Source: Gautieria morchelliformis (lineage: Eukaryota; Basidiomycota; Agaricomycetes; Gomphales; Gomphaceae). Taken from it: a stretch of 64,000 nucleotides of DNA. The stretch is from contig WHVA01000229.1 in the NCBI GenBank assembly GCA_015179125.1, positions 62,001 through 126,000 of the forward strand, given 5' to 3'. The position numbers and the translations under genes are program-made. Below, piece after piece: positions 35,319-46,756 of the stretch. Under the pieces are notes generated by a model. It was not told where the DNA came from, did no database searches, and saw nothing but the letters and a program-made list of their open reading frames with translations. Position 1 is the stretch's first letter. Each line of letters starts with the position of its first letter.

Positions 35319-35816
35319 TGTAGAGGACAGGAATTATAGGCAGTAGGTATGGACTTGTTATTCAAAAGAATAGACTAGAAATCAATTCACTCTCTCAGTG
35401 AATTTAGTGGTCACTCTAAATATATTATACACTACCTAGAAATCAATTCACTACAGAGGATTTCTAGGTCAATAAATGCAAAGACTACTAGACTAATTTA
35501 CTTGCCTCTCTCAGTGAATTTAGTGGTCACTGAGAGAGGGGGAAATGTGTTCCACTGCGCATGTACTACTACCCGGCCCTTTAGCGCCCAAGAGCTCGCG
35601 CGTCGAAGTCATTTCAGACTCCGCTGGGTGCAGCCGCTTGTGAAAGTAGGAATAACAAGATGAAATAGAGAGATAAGGAATGAGTGGAAAATTTCGAAAA
35701 TAACCAGAGAAATGGATGCATAATACAAGAACAATGTGAGAAGAAATTGGAAGGCCACACAACAAATTGGATATATTATGCTTGATTTTGGTGCAGGAGC
35801 ATAAATGCACCCAACA
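35319..35816 (-). repeat. 5' LTR of copia copy 2
   Basis: Identical as read to 30758-31255. On the minus strand, GGGTTATGGGCCC follows, and it already contains the polyprotein start codon. Confidence 0.9.
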
Positions 35817-38697
35817 ACCCTGCCTCCATGGAAGCTGTGGGACCACGCCATCGAGTTGGAGCCTGGGTCAAAGCCCACCAACTGCAAAGTCTACCCGCTG
35901 TCACCCAAGGAACAGGTAGAGCTCGATGCATTCCTTGTGGAAAACCTCCGTACAGGGAGGATCCGCCCCTCCAAGTCACCCATGGCATCTCTGGTGTTCT
36001 TCATCAAGAAGAAGGACGGCTCGCTCAGGCTTGTGCAGGATTACCGGGCCTTGAATGCGATCACGATCAAGAACCGGTACCCCATTCCACTCATTTCCGA
36101 ACTAATCACACAACTCCGCGGGGCGAGGTACTTCACTAAGCTGGATGTCCGCTGGGGCTTCAACAATGTCCAGATCCGGGAGGGAGACGAGTGGAAGGCC
36201 GCATTCCGCACCAACCGAGGACTCTTTGAGCCACAGGTCATGTTCTTCGGCCTCACCAACAGTCCCGCCACATTCCAGACGATGATGAACGACATTTTCC
36301 ATGACATGATAGCAGAGGGGGTCGTCTGCGTCTACCTCGATGACATCCTCATCTTCACAAAAACAATGTCAGAACATCGGGAAGTCGTGCGGAGAGTGCT
36401 GGAACGGCTCCGGGAATTCAACCTGTGTCTCAAGCCGGAAAAGTGCGAATTTGAGCGGACGCGGATAGAGTATCTTGGGGTGATTGTGTCGGAAGGAAAG
36501 GTGGAAATGGACCCAGTCAAGGTTTCTGGTGTGTCGGATTGGCCTGTGCCGCGGAACAGGAAAGAGGTCCAGTCCTTCATTGGGTTTGTCAATTTCTACC
36601 AGCGGTTCATCAAGGACTTCTCCTGCCACGCTCGTGCCCTCTTCAACCTCACCAAGAAGGAGGTTGGATGGCAGTGGGGAGAGGGGGAACAGGCCTCCTT
36701 TGACAAACTCAAAGAGCTGATCACTTCCGCCCCGGTCCTGATCTTTCCCGATGACTCTCGCCCTTATCGAGTCGAGGCGGACTCTTCCGACACAGCTACC
36801 GGAGCGGTCTTGTCACAACAGGCATCGGGAGATGATGGGGGATGGCGTCCGATTGCCTTCTTCTCTAAAAGCCTTAGTCTGGTCGAGCGGAACTATGAGA
36901 TCCACAACAAGGAGATGCTGGCAATCATCCGAGCGCTGGAGGAGTGGCGACACTTCCTCGAGGGTGCTCTATGCCCATTTGAGATCTGGACAGACCACAA
37001 GAACCTCGAGTATTTCCGCACATCTAAGAAGTTGAACCGACAACAAGCACGGTGGTCCCTACACCTGTCCCGGTTCGACTTCCTGCTCCGCCACCGCCCC
37101 GGCTGCACCATGGGCAAGCCCGATGCCCTATCCCACCGTGCGGATCATGGAAGCGGAAGTGGAGACAACGCGGATATGACACTGCTCCGCCCGAGTCTCT
37201 TTGCGATCCGTGCCCTAGAGGGAGTGACTGCAGTTGGGGCGGAAGTGGAAATGCTCCGGGACATCCGGAGGCAGTACCGGAATGGAGAGAAGGAGGAGTT
37301 GGTGGTGAAGGCAGTGGAGGAACTTCGGAAAGGGCACTCGCGGTCTGTATGGGCAGCGGAATGGTCGGAATGTGATGGACTGCTCCACTTCAGAGGCAAG
37401 GTCTATGTTCCAGGTGGGGCGGACCTCCGCCGCCGCATTGTGTCCCAGCACCATGACACACGGGTCGCTGGGCATGCTGGCAGGTGGAAGACGCTGGAGT
37501 TAGTGGCTCGGAATTACTGGTGGCTTCAGATGTCCCACTACATCGGACAGTATGTGAAGACATGTGACCTTTGTCTCCGAACCAAAGCGCAACGACATCC
37601 GCCCGTCGGAGAACTTGTTCCGCTTCCGATTCCCGAGTCCCACTGGGACACCATCAGTGTCGACTTCATCGTTGAACTCCCAGAGTCTCATGGCTACGAC
37701 GCGATCATGAATGTCGTGGATTCGGTAAGCAAGGTGCCCCACTTCATTCCGACGCACACGACGATCACAGCCCTCGGAGCGGCCCGCCTGTTCCTTGCAC
37801 ATGTCTGGAAGTTGCATGGGCTCCTGAAGCAAGTTGTTTCCCACCGAGGTCCGCAGTTTGTCGCGGAACTGACTCGGGAGCTCTACCGACTGCTCGGCAT
37901 AAAGCTGGCTACCACCACAGAGTACCATCCGCAGGGTGACGGACAGACGGAACGGGTCAATCAGGAGTTGGAGCAATATCTCCGCCTCTTTGTCAATGAG
38001 AGGCAGGATGACTGGGACGAGCTACTTCCACTGGCGGAATTTCAATACAACAACCATGTACATTCCGCCACACAACAGACTCCCTTGATGCTTGACTCCG
38101 GACGACATCTGCGGATGGGCTTCAAACCACGCCAGGCTGAGTCCCGACTCGAGACAGTCAATGAGTTCCGAGACCGCATGGACTCCACCCTTTCGGAAGC
38201 CAAGTCGGCCCTTGCGAAGGCCAAGGATGACATGGCAATGTACTACAACCAACGCCGGGTTCCTGCCCCAGAGTACCAAGTCGGAGACAAGGTGTATCTA
38301 GATGCAAGTGACGTCCGCACCACACGCCCTTCGCAGAAGCTTGCCCACTGCTACCTTGGTCCCTTCACAGTGACGCAGAGGGTTGGACGGAATGCATACC
38401 GCCTCTAACTTCCGATGTCCATGTCCCGCCTCCACCCCGTCTTCAATGTGGTGAAGTTACTCCCTATGCTTGAGGACCCAATTCCAGGTCGGAAGGCTCG
38501 TCCGCCACCTCCGCCGGAAATTGTAGATGGGGAAGAGCACTATGTGGTGGAAAGGATCCTGGACAGCCGGTTTATGCAAGGACAACTCCAATTCCTCGTG
38601 AAATGGGAAGGGTATGGGTACGAGGAGAATTCGTGGGTCCTGGAGCAAGATGTTTCCGCTCCAGACAAACTCACGCAGCACGCTAGAGGGGGGGTGA

Positions 38698-39199
38698 TGT
38701 CAGGGGACACCCTGTTTTCCATTTCCAGTTCCATTTCCAGTTCCGACACCACACCCAGTTCCGCCTCCATTTCCGACTCCGCTTCCGGTTCCGATTCCAT
38801 CTCCGCCTCCGCTTTCGGAAATGATTCCGCTTCTGGGAGAACTTCCACCAGTTCTGTTCGCCTTGCCAGTTCCACTCCAATTTCCGACTTCCACTCTCGG
38901 AACCGTGTCGGAAATCAAGCGACTCGCGTAATAGGTGGCATCAAGGGTCGATCAAGGGTCAGGGTGGTCAGGGAGATGCAGGGTTGATGGCGGGTGCCAA
39001 GTGTTGTCCCTGGCTGCGCAGCGTAGTATAATACGGGCTTGCTGACATTGGGGGTCCTTAGACTTTTCTCTTTGGATTTCCCCTTGTCAGGTGAGAATCC
39101 CCTCTCTTGTATACTCTGTTCATTTATGCATACTTTGGATTTCCCCTTGTCAGTTGTGTGGTAGTGTGATCTCCACAACTAGCTAGGGTTGCCCTTACA
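38698..39199 (+). repeat. 3' LTR of gypsy-A copy 2
   Basis: Preceded by the purine tract AGAGGGGGGGTGA. The chromodomain reading frame runs through the tract and about 290 bp into this LTR as a Ser-rich tail. Confidence 0.88.
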
Positions 39200-39204
39200 G
39201 CGCC

Positions 39205-40629
39205 TCCCCTTCCCCCAATGACAACATTGATTTCGCATATGCCTCTATAATCAGTAGCCTCACCTATTGCACCGTATGGACCAGACCTGACGTCGCCTAC
39301 GCTGTCGGCGAATGCGCGCAATACGCATCCAAACCAAACGCCACTCACTGGGAGGCGGCAAAACGAATCGTCCGCTACCTCCTGTGTATGAGGGAGTATT
39401 GCATAGCATACATGAGGGAGGGCGATGGGGCTATGGGCTTCGCCCATAACCTTGCAGGCTTCGCAGACGCCAATTTCACCAGCGACAGGGATGATCGTAA
39501 GTCCATCACCAGATGGCTCTTCACCTTCAACGGCGCACCCATATGCTGGGCGTCGAAGAAGCAGAGTCTGGTCAGCAGATCCACTATGGAATCGGAGTTG
39601 GTGGTGAGTTCATTCGCAACGGCAGAGGGCATATGGTTGATTAGACTCGGGAAGGACTTCAGACACGACTTCATCCCCATCCCCATCTTCACCGACAACC
39701 AGTCGTCGATCGCATTCTCAAAGGACAGAACGCGCAGCGGAAGGACCAAACATATCGACGTGCATTACCACTACACCAAAAGATCAAATAGCCACAGGGA
39801 ACATCAGACTACACTACATTAAAACCCTCGAAAACCCCGCCGACATCCTGATGAAACCATTATCACCACGCAAACACATCCACATCCTAGGAATCCTAGG
39901 AGTGCGTCATGATTGAGGATGAGTGTCACAAATATCACATACTCACACAGTCTCCCCTCCTTTTCGTCTACATCTTCACAACAGTCTCCCGTCCTTCCGT
40001 CAGTGCCGCGCGCACACTCTTACAGTCCTTACCTGATAATCCACCAGTCCACACACGTCTACCCAAGTCCACACATGCACATCCACATAGCCCACGTACA
40101 CCATCAAATATCGACACCCGATGTAACACCCGCGGACCCATCCCTGAGCCCGAGAGCAGCCCGAGAACGAGTGATCCACGGAGTGGCACGGCGGCTGAGC
40201 CACTATGTATGGACCTTTCCTTTTTCCCATTTCTCTTCCCCCAAACATCACATATTTCTGATATCCCATTCCTATGTCTCCATTCCCATTCAATAGGTAG
40301 AATACACACGCGTAACAGCAACCGGCACTCCAACCCCCGTAGCACATGCCTCACACATCTATCTACCGGCGCCGGTAACATCCCTTTCGACCTAGCACAT
40401 CACACATAGAGGTTAAATAGCTGCCGCATGTATACTAGAACACCAGTCAATCGAACTCACCGTTTTCTAAAGGATTCTCTCGAAGCGTAGCTACACCTGC
40501 GACGACTCTATCAACAAGCACATATTTCTCATATACTCTCAGTCACTCGACTCTCGGACACAGCTCGATTCGGTTTCACTTGGAACCTGAATTATATTTC
40601 TATCGAATCAAAACATTCACATCCAAACA
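39205..40629 (+). mobile_element. third copia lineage ('copia-C'): RNase H end plus probable 3' LTR
   Basis: The plus strand encodes the late RT/RNase H of a different copia family (SKKQSLVSRSTMESELV, TDNQSSIAF, RTKHIDVHYH). Its 5' part is absent next to gypsy-A copy 2. Purine-rich GATTGAGGATGAG precedes a TGTCACAAATATC sequence, which I take as the 3' LTR (39924-40629, ending ATCCAAACA). It abuts the LINE ORF1. Broken, with few breaks. The LTR limits are inferred because no second LTR is present. Confidence 0.6.
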
Positions 40630-40634
40630 TCTTA

Positions 40635-42060
40635 TTACTCCGCATATACCCGCTTCTGGCATATGGTTAGGACTCTGTTGGCTGTTTCTGCGCTGTTGAG
40701 GGTGATAAGCACGTGCCCGCAGGTTTGGTTGGGCGAGCGACGGTTTGCAGGTTTGATCCACTTAGCCCTGTCGATCGCTCCATTCGGGAGCCTGTTGGTG
40801 CCCTCGATGTGCCTTAGCTCGTTGTCCTTGTCGGGGCCGAAGTGGAGGGGGACGAATTGGATCACGAGAGGGTATAACCTGGTCTTGATTCTTGCCTCAG
40901 GTGCCAGCGCAGCAGTGAACTGGATTCTGTGCTGTGCCTCGTTGATCCACGTGACGGCTGCTTCAGAGTCCAGCTCGAGTAGGATCCCTCCGTTGTTCAG
41001 TCGCCTTGCGCTGATCACGGAATGCCTAGTGTCGGCGTCTATGGCGCGCAGAGCCTCATCGGCTTTTTTGGCCAGCTCCATGTTGTCCAGTTCCTTGAGG
41101 ACCTGTGTGCCAGCCTCCGCGGCGTCCACTAGGACTTGACGCTGCTTGACCCCCTCTCTTGCTCGGACTCTGACGTTGAGGGTGGCCGATGTGGGGGGGG
41201 CGCTGAGTGTGAGCTGGGGTTGGGCCATCGCCCTTTTTACTGCGTCTCGGTATGTGGCCGTGGTTTCGTTGAGCTGCGTGGCCGTAGCGGTGACTGTAGA
41301 CGTGGCGCCTTTTACATGGCCCTTTGGGAGGTGCGGGCTGCCGACTCTGCCACGGTCGCGGCCTTGTCGATGAGGCCCGCGGCATCCTTTATCCTCTCCG
41401 CCAGCGCCCCCTCTCTTTAAGCTGTTCCCTCACTCTGCTGGCGATCCGATCTCCTCTGTTGTCGTCTCCTATCTGTTCTAGGACGAACGCTATGGACCTT
41501 AGAGCGTTCGTCGTCTGCCGCGTCATTCCCTTGTATTGGGTGACTTGTAGGATGGCCGTGGACAGGGCTTCGGCCGTCCAGGCCATCCCCGGGACTGTTA
41601 GCAAAGTGCGTTCTAAATAAAGCTTACCTTCTTCCACTCCCGTTATATCCTTCCCGGGCAGGTCCCTGATCTCTTCGCGCGTGAGGGTTCCCGGGTCTGT
41701 AGCTGTGCCCCTAGTGGTGGGTCGGTTGGTGGAGGGTCTTTTCTCGCTCGGGGGGTCCATCTCCTTCCCGCGTCCTACTTGCTTTTCTTTCTCCTGACTA
41801 GCTGGTGTTTTTTGTCGTATCCTTCCCTGGTTGTCTATCTTAGTTTGCGACAGGGTAGGGGTGTGCGTCATCCTGGTGGTGGGCGTGGCGCGGCCCCCAG
41901 GCCCACTTGTCGACGATCCGGTCGACATTACGGGGTGGTGTCGACTGGATGCTTCTTTGGGGCTATAGGTGGGGTATAGAGGTGTGCGTGTGTGAGATAT
42001 CCGCGAAAAGTATAGGAAGGGTCCTTAAGCGCCCAGGCGATGGTGGTGGTCGGAGTGCAA
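40635..42060 (-). mobile_element. LINE ORF1 (gag-like) with 5' leader, inserted in a NACHT-WD40 gene
   Basis: ORF1 begins at 41928 (MSTGSSTSGPGG). It runs through a coiled, alanine-rich region, then a conserved C-terminal part (RRLNNGGILLELDSEAAVTW, GHVLITLNSAETANRVL, ending RVYAE) where the cysteine-rich knuckles would normally follow. Three frames are used: shifts lie near the AGAGGGGG run at about 41.40 kb and near 41.30 kb, and there is a TAA just before the latter. The part after RVYAE is missing, cut by copia-C at 40630. The ~130 bp upstream of 41928 are probably the LINE leader. Fungal Tad1-like ORF1 is the best fit. The 20.2-21.1 kb LINE fragment may be the same superfamily. Confidence 0.75.
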
Positions 42061-42064
42061 AAGG

Positions 42065-45000
42065 AGTCCCATCCCCGGTGTCTGTATTCCACACACGGAC
42101 TGTGTTGTCACGAGACCCGGAGACGATGCGGTTGCCATCCTGCGAGAATGCCACCGACGTGACGGCGTTAGTGTGGCCCACTAGCACGGTTTGAATAGGT
42201 GGACACATCGTCGCTCTCCCGGTCTCGATGCGGAGTAGTCGTGGAAATCGTGGGAGGTAAATCTCGCATAGTTTCGACCTTTCAGGTGCAAACGGGAGTG
42301 CCGACAAATAGAGATGTGGAGCACTCTGAGAGATCACACTCCCAAACGCACGTACAAAATGCCGGGTATCCGTTACGAATGATGCAATGTCATCATCGTT
42401 ATCCTGAAGTTCATTAGACTCACGTCGGATCTCATAACAACTTGGGAACTCACCTGACTCCAGTCGATTATTGAGGAGAGCGCTGCTGAAGCATCGGGTA
42501 CCTTCTTGATCAGACTCAAAACTTCAAGCCAGTAGAGTAGCATAGTCTCGAAGAACTCCTTGACCTTTTCACCTGCTCCCGGCGTAAAGGTGGTGGCGCG
42601 AACGTGATCTACCCAAAAACGGCAAGCGTAAGAACGTGAGGATATATACCTCTTGGTCCGTGTCGCCAAGTCGACAACATCATCGTTACACACATGTGAA
42701 GTTTCAAGGTAGCAAATGTTGAAACAGAGTTCATCTTTCATCACGCGCAAGGATGAGAGCGCAAGGCCGTCGTGGTGTAAAGATGTGTCGATGTAGAATG
42801 CTTCACTGCGGTCGCGATCTGTCAAGAAGTCACGAAAAGACGTGTGCAGCAGACTGATTGGCTCAGATTCTCGAATAGGAAGGCTCAAGAGAGCATGGGC
42901 CCAACAATAGCATCAACCTCGGTACCCGACTCGACTCCATGGCACAGCTTCTGCAGGGCAGACATCGAGAGCGGTTCTCTGGCAGTCAACAGGCAGCCCA
43001 TCACCAAGCGAAAGCGACACTTGACATCGTCCGTCAAGTCTTTGCTATCCCCGAATATCTGCTCGAGAATACCGAGATACAGATTATCCATCCCACCAAG
43101 TTTCTTACTAAAATTTCCGCCAGTTGCTTAACAGGAAGGTGACCACTCTTCCCACCTCCTTTAACAAATAGACAAGCCGTGGACGCCCACTGAAAGTGAC
43201 CTTCAGATTTATCGACTAATAATTGACACCAGCCCTCGTTGGGCCATTTGCGCTAGAGGTCTATACTGTTACCTAATTGGTCTTTCACAAAGTGGGTGGC
43301 AGCATCGGCAGGGTTCGGGTCAATATCCTTTAGGGACCTGGAAAGCACGTGCTTCTTCCCAAGAAGGGCGCCCTGGATGTCCTGTTCGGCACGGGAGGTG
43401 ATAAGAACGCGGAAGTTAGGCGGCAGTTCCGCAGCTTCGTTGCCAAGGACAGACAAGAGAGCCTGGCGAGATACCTGGTCTCCGCTCTCATCTAATGCAT
43501 CAATGACGATCACCGTCGGTCCAACGGTGGTTAGGCCCTGGGCGGGATCTAGAATGAACCTCTTGAACTGCTCACTAGGCACGATTGTGGTCCGAAGTTC
43601 TCGATTATCCCGAACCACATTCAATAACGATGCTTTGCGTTCTGGATCTAGATCAGCCAGACCACGAGCAATTGTACTGAAGAAATTTTTGGGGGAGAGC
43701 GTTCTGCCTGATGATCGCGGTCAAAACAATATGACGATCCGAGACGTTTGAGCGAGTCAAATCGTTTAGCGACCTCGTGAGCAATTGCAGACTTGCCGGC
43801 ACCCGCAACATCGGGCAAGAAGAATATCCGGGGGGTGTCGTCGCTATCCTCCTGGTTGACCCACTCACATATCTGTGCGACAACCTTCTCCCGAGTACCG
43901 GGTAGACATCCCTTATTAGGATTGAAACGAGCTCCCTGTGCGTGGGGCATGTCATTAAGTTGAACTTCCCCGGCTGGTTGCAAGGTGTATTAGCCTGGGG
44001 AAAGGTCCCAAATCAGAAAACTCGCCGATTTCCTCGACAACATTCAGAACACGCAGTACAATGATTTCAGTATGAATCACGGCATGCTGTTGTAACTCCA
44101 ACTTGAGTTTGCTGAAATATTCCTGATATTGTTTGACCTTGCTGTCGACATCCGACACTAAATTTTTGGCAGTTCTTTTCCCTGAATGATGGTCATCAGC
44201 TATGGCCCCCTGGCAGTGGGTCCAACATACAAAAACCCTCTGTTTCTGCGTAGGCGCGGACAAAGTAGCTGCACTCTAACGTCTGTTGCGCCAAGGCTAA
44301 GATAATTGGCTTCTGCGATTCAATTTTCTTCGACGGCTCTGCCGGATGGACGAATGCATACGTGTCTCCAATAATTTTCGCCAGACGATGGATGCTATCG
44401 TCGCGGTCCATCTGAGCAATGATAACCTAAATAGATTCAACCCCAGATGTCAGCTATATCTATCTGATTGGTGTATGTCATAGACGTACCTTGTGTGCAA
44501 GAGACAGAATAGACCATGCCATGTTTGCATAAGGATGGGCCTAGAATAAAGCAAACCGTGTCCATGAGATGACCTGGGAGACCCCCGGCATTTGAACCAT
44601 ACCTCTGAGGTCTTATCCACGATCTCGGTAAACAGCCTGATATTGTTCAGGAGGAGAGCCCAAGACGCCGATATTGTATTGAAGGTGTCGACGGCGGAAG
44701 TGTCGACATCGACCCCAACCGCTGCATCAACGATTAGGGACTGCACCGGGTTCATATTATCGACCTCTTTCGTTCCGCTGACTGCTTCGCTCAACTCGGC
44801 CTCCTGTGCCTCGTCGGACGTCGCGAAAGACGAAATGGTGAACTCTAGGACAGTCTGAACCTCATGCATCTTCCCTGCCTTATCGGGTTTTTGCAGTTTG
44901 CGAGCAACGGCTGCCGTGTTCGATGATTACACGTGTATTCCGCCGATGAGCGAAAAGGACTGACCTCCGGTTGCTCCTTCCGCAAGCAGCAACTGAATCC

Positions 45001-45340
45001 TTTCCTTCGTACCTATGTAATCATCACGTCCGATAGTATGACGCCCATATACTTCAATTTCCAACACAGAAGACCCATTCAAGTGGTAGCTATGTATGGA
45101 TTTAAGATCATATTGAGACAATATCACTGGAATTAAACGCACAAATAGAATGGCTCATTCCACGAGGCAGTATTGCCTCTAGCAGCTGACGCAGCTTTCT
45201 GGAATATCCCTATCGACGAAGAGTTTCACGAAGCAGCGACTGGGACGCTTGCCGAACAGTTCGACGTTGGGAATATGGGAACATTTCAAGTCTGTTGTCG
45301 ATGGCCAAGAGTCAGTATACAATGCATAGCGCAAATGAAA
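42065..45340 (-). pseudogene. NACHT-WD40 (NLR-like, STAND) receptor with C2-like front, decayed
   Basis: Order on the minus strand: a C2-like region (CFVKLFVDRD ... NEPFYL ... SSVLEIEVYGRHTIGRDDYIGT); a helical region; an NLR-associated helical block (AHPYANMAWSILSLAHK); a NACHT ATPase with P-loop VAGAGKSAIAHEVAKRF, Walker B VIVIDALDESG and NFRVLITSRAEQD; a winged-helix-like part (SEPISLLHTSFRDFLTDRDR); and one WD40 repeat ([16 protein letters not shown] ... [14 protein letters not shown]). Introns that restore frame: 42404-42453, 44183-44230, 44427-44489, 44541-44602, 44911-44964 and 45090-45142 (48-63 bp). Damage: TAG at 43251-43253, and frameshifts near 45.20, 43.69 (a C/A homopolymer), 43.09 and 42.89 kb. 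The LINE cuts off the remaining WD40 repeats. Such proteins act in fungal self/non-self and intracellular sensing. Confidence 0.88.
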
Positions 45341-45553
45341 TAGCCTTTCCTGCAACTTTGATTGCTGCAGCAATCCTTCGGGGTGGAGAGTGAACACTTG
45401 GCTCACTAGAAAAGTGATCGTGGACTACTGTGCCCTTATCGTTGCCCTTAACGTTGTTCATTGTTCAGTGTGGTGGGTGGTAGGTGGTAGACAGAAAAAC
45501 GACGAGAGGCACCGCATGGCACTCCGTACTTCGGACCTGTCATCGAAGCGAAG

Positions 45554-45620
45554 GTGAGTGCCGTGGGAGCTGCAGCCTACGATGTGAGTGCCGTGGGAGC
45601 TGCAGGCTTCGATGTGTGTG
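45554..45620. repeat. 30-bp minisatellite, about 2.3 units
   Basis: GTGAGTGCCGTGGGAGCTGC plus ten more bases repeats at 45554 and 45584, with a partial third unit GTGTGTGCCATGTG. Units differ at three positions. Confidence 0.6.
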
Positions 45621-46018
45621 CCATGTGTTCCTGATATCAAGAATGTGAGAACTTGATCATATGTGTACAGCGCACAGTCGTGGGAAACTGTACTGATGCA
45701 GTGACGTAACATTTTCCCACGGGGTGAGTGACTTGCCATCATGGCAGAGCATGTCTGACACACATTATTGTTGCATCACAACCAAAAGCTGTGTACGCCT
45801 CGGACAGTAGGTCAATTTAACAAGCGCGGGGACCAAAGCCGATAGGCAAGTTACAGAACCATTTCATGAATGGTATGCTGAATCATAGCCCGGAGAGCCT
45901 CGTATTGCACTCGCCAATCGGTACATCCAACCGTGCGAGTCAGATGTGGATAAAGTATATCTGCTTACTGTTCAAACAAGAAGTAGCCTCTTTGCCGGGT
46001 ACGGAAGTTAGGGAACTG

Positions 46019-46756
46019 CTACACCTGCCTAATTCTATCGGGTGACAACTCCTCGGGTGCATAACCCTCCCCGTCCGACCCACTACTCGCATTAAATCGG
46101 CTTGGCGCTACGACTTGCATTTGAAGTGGAGATTTGAATGGCACATGCTCAGGATCCATGAATGGGTTTGGATCCCGAAAGACAATGGGTGCGTCAGCGT
46201 GAAAGGCATGAAAATATTTCAAAGAGTGCATGTGGTGGTGATGCGAAGGTGTGCCGTCTGTAAGGCAGGGCGCTGGATCGCCCCGTGCTACAGCATTTCC
46301 CGCAGGCATGAAGTGGGCTGCCTGCACGGCCTGGGCAAGTTGCATGGATCCGTTGTCGCGCCCACGACACGCATCACCGCAAGGAAGATCGAGGATTTCA
46401 CCCACGCGGCTGCCGCCTTTCGATTCTCCAGACCCCTTCCCGCAGCAACATCTGCCGCCCTACCCCCCCACCCAGTGTGCAGCTGCTCCAGGACGACGCG
46501 TAACGGCACATGCTGTCCGAGTCGCGTAGCATCCGCCCTGTCGGTCCGGGGTCGCGACCCATGTCGAAGGCACTACCGCCGTGACCCGTTTATTTTCCGC
46601 GAAACTCGGGTGGTGCTGTCCCTGCAAGTGTAGTCCCGCGCCCGCTGTGGCACAGCCCCCTGCACCGCGGTACACACCCCCTTGCTCAGCAGAGGCTGCC
46701 GCCGTCCCCTGGCCCCCTACCTGCCGCGCCATTCCCGACACTGTCATCCATGCCAA
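46019..46756 (-). CDS. hypothetical open frame, possibly a host gene
   Basis: A single minus-strand frame is open from 46756 to a stop near 46460, and again from 46405 to 46019. The second part has a plausible globular composition (HSLKYFHAFHADAPIVFRD, then an acidic C-terminus). The first part is Ala/Gly-rich. I recognise no domain. An intron could remove the intervening stop, but I found no convincing pair of splice sites. The opposite strand is also open, so this may be chance. Confidence 0.22.

Larger units (their letters stand above)
30758..35816 (-). mobile_element. Ty1/copia element copy 2, nested in gypsy-A copy 2
   Basis: 5059 bp, minus strand, flanked by a perfect 5-bp duplication ACCCT (30753-30757 and 35817-35821). 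LTRs 30758-31255 and 35319-35816 (498 bp each) appear identical. It has the same family, polyprotein order and gag knuckle as copia copy 1. Broken, about one break. The identical LTRs and its position show that it inserted after gypsy-A copy 2 and very recently. Confidence 0.92.
27948..39199 (+). mobile_element. Ty3/gypsy family A copy 2, hosting a nested copia element
   Basis: LTRs at 27948-28449 and 38698-39199 (502 bp each) differ at about five positions, all within ~60 bp near the 3' end, so roughly 1%. Parts: gag (about 28.6-29.8 kb, knuckle CFRCRQPGHYAREC); protease (DCGATGQFID); RT (YLDDILIF); RNase H; integrase (HH-CC zinc region, then the core); and a chromodomain (EEHYVVERILDSRF ... 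WEGYGYEENSWVL). These identify a chromovirus. The copia element 30758-35816 sits inside pol. The flanking 5-mers (GGGAC, GCGCC) do not match. Broken, with a few breaks besides the insertion. Confidence 0.9.

Noticed and set aside
40000-40409. Open frames on both strands at 39.9-40.4 kb
   Set aside because: They lie in the inferred LTR of copia-C, with composition of simple CACA/CCCA sequence.
45554-45620. CRISPR-like direct repeats
   Set aside because: Two contiguous 30-bp units with no spacers, in a eukaryotic genome. A minisatellite explains them.
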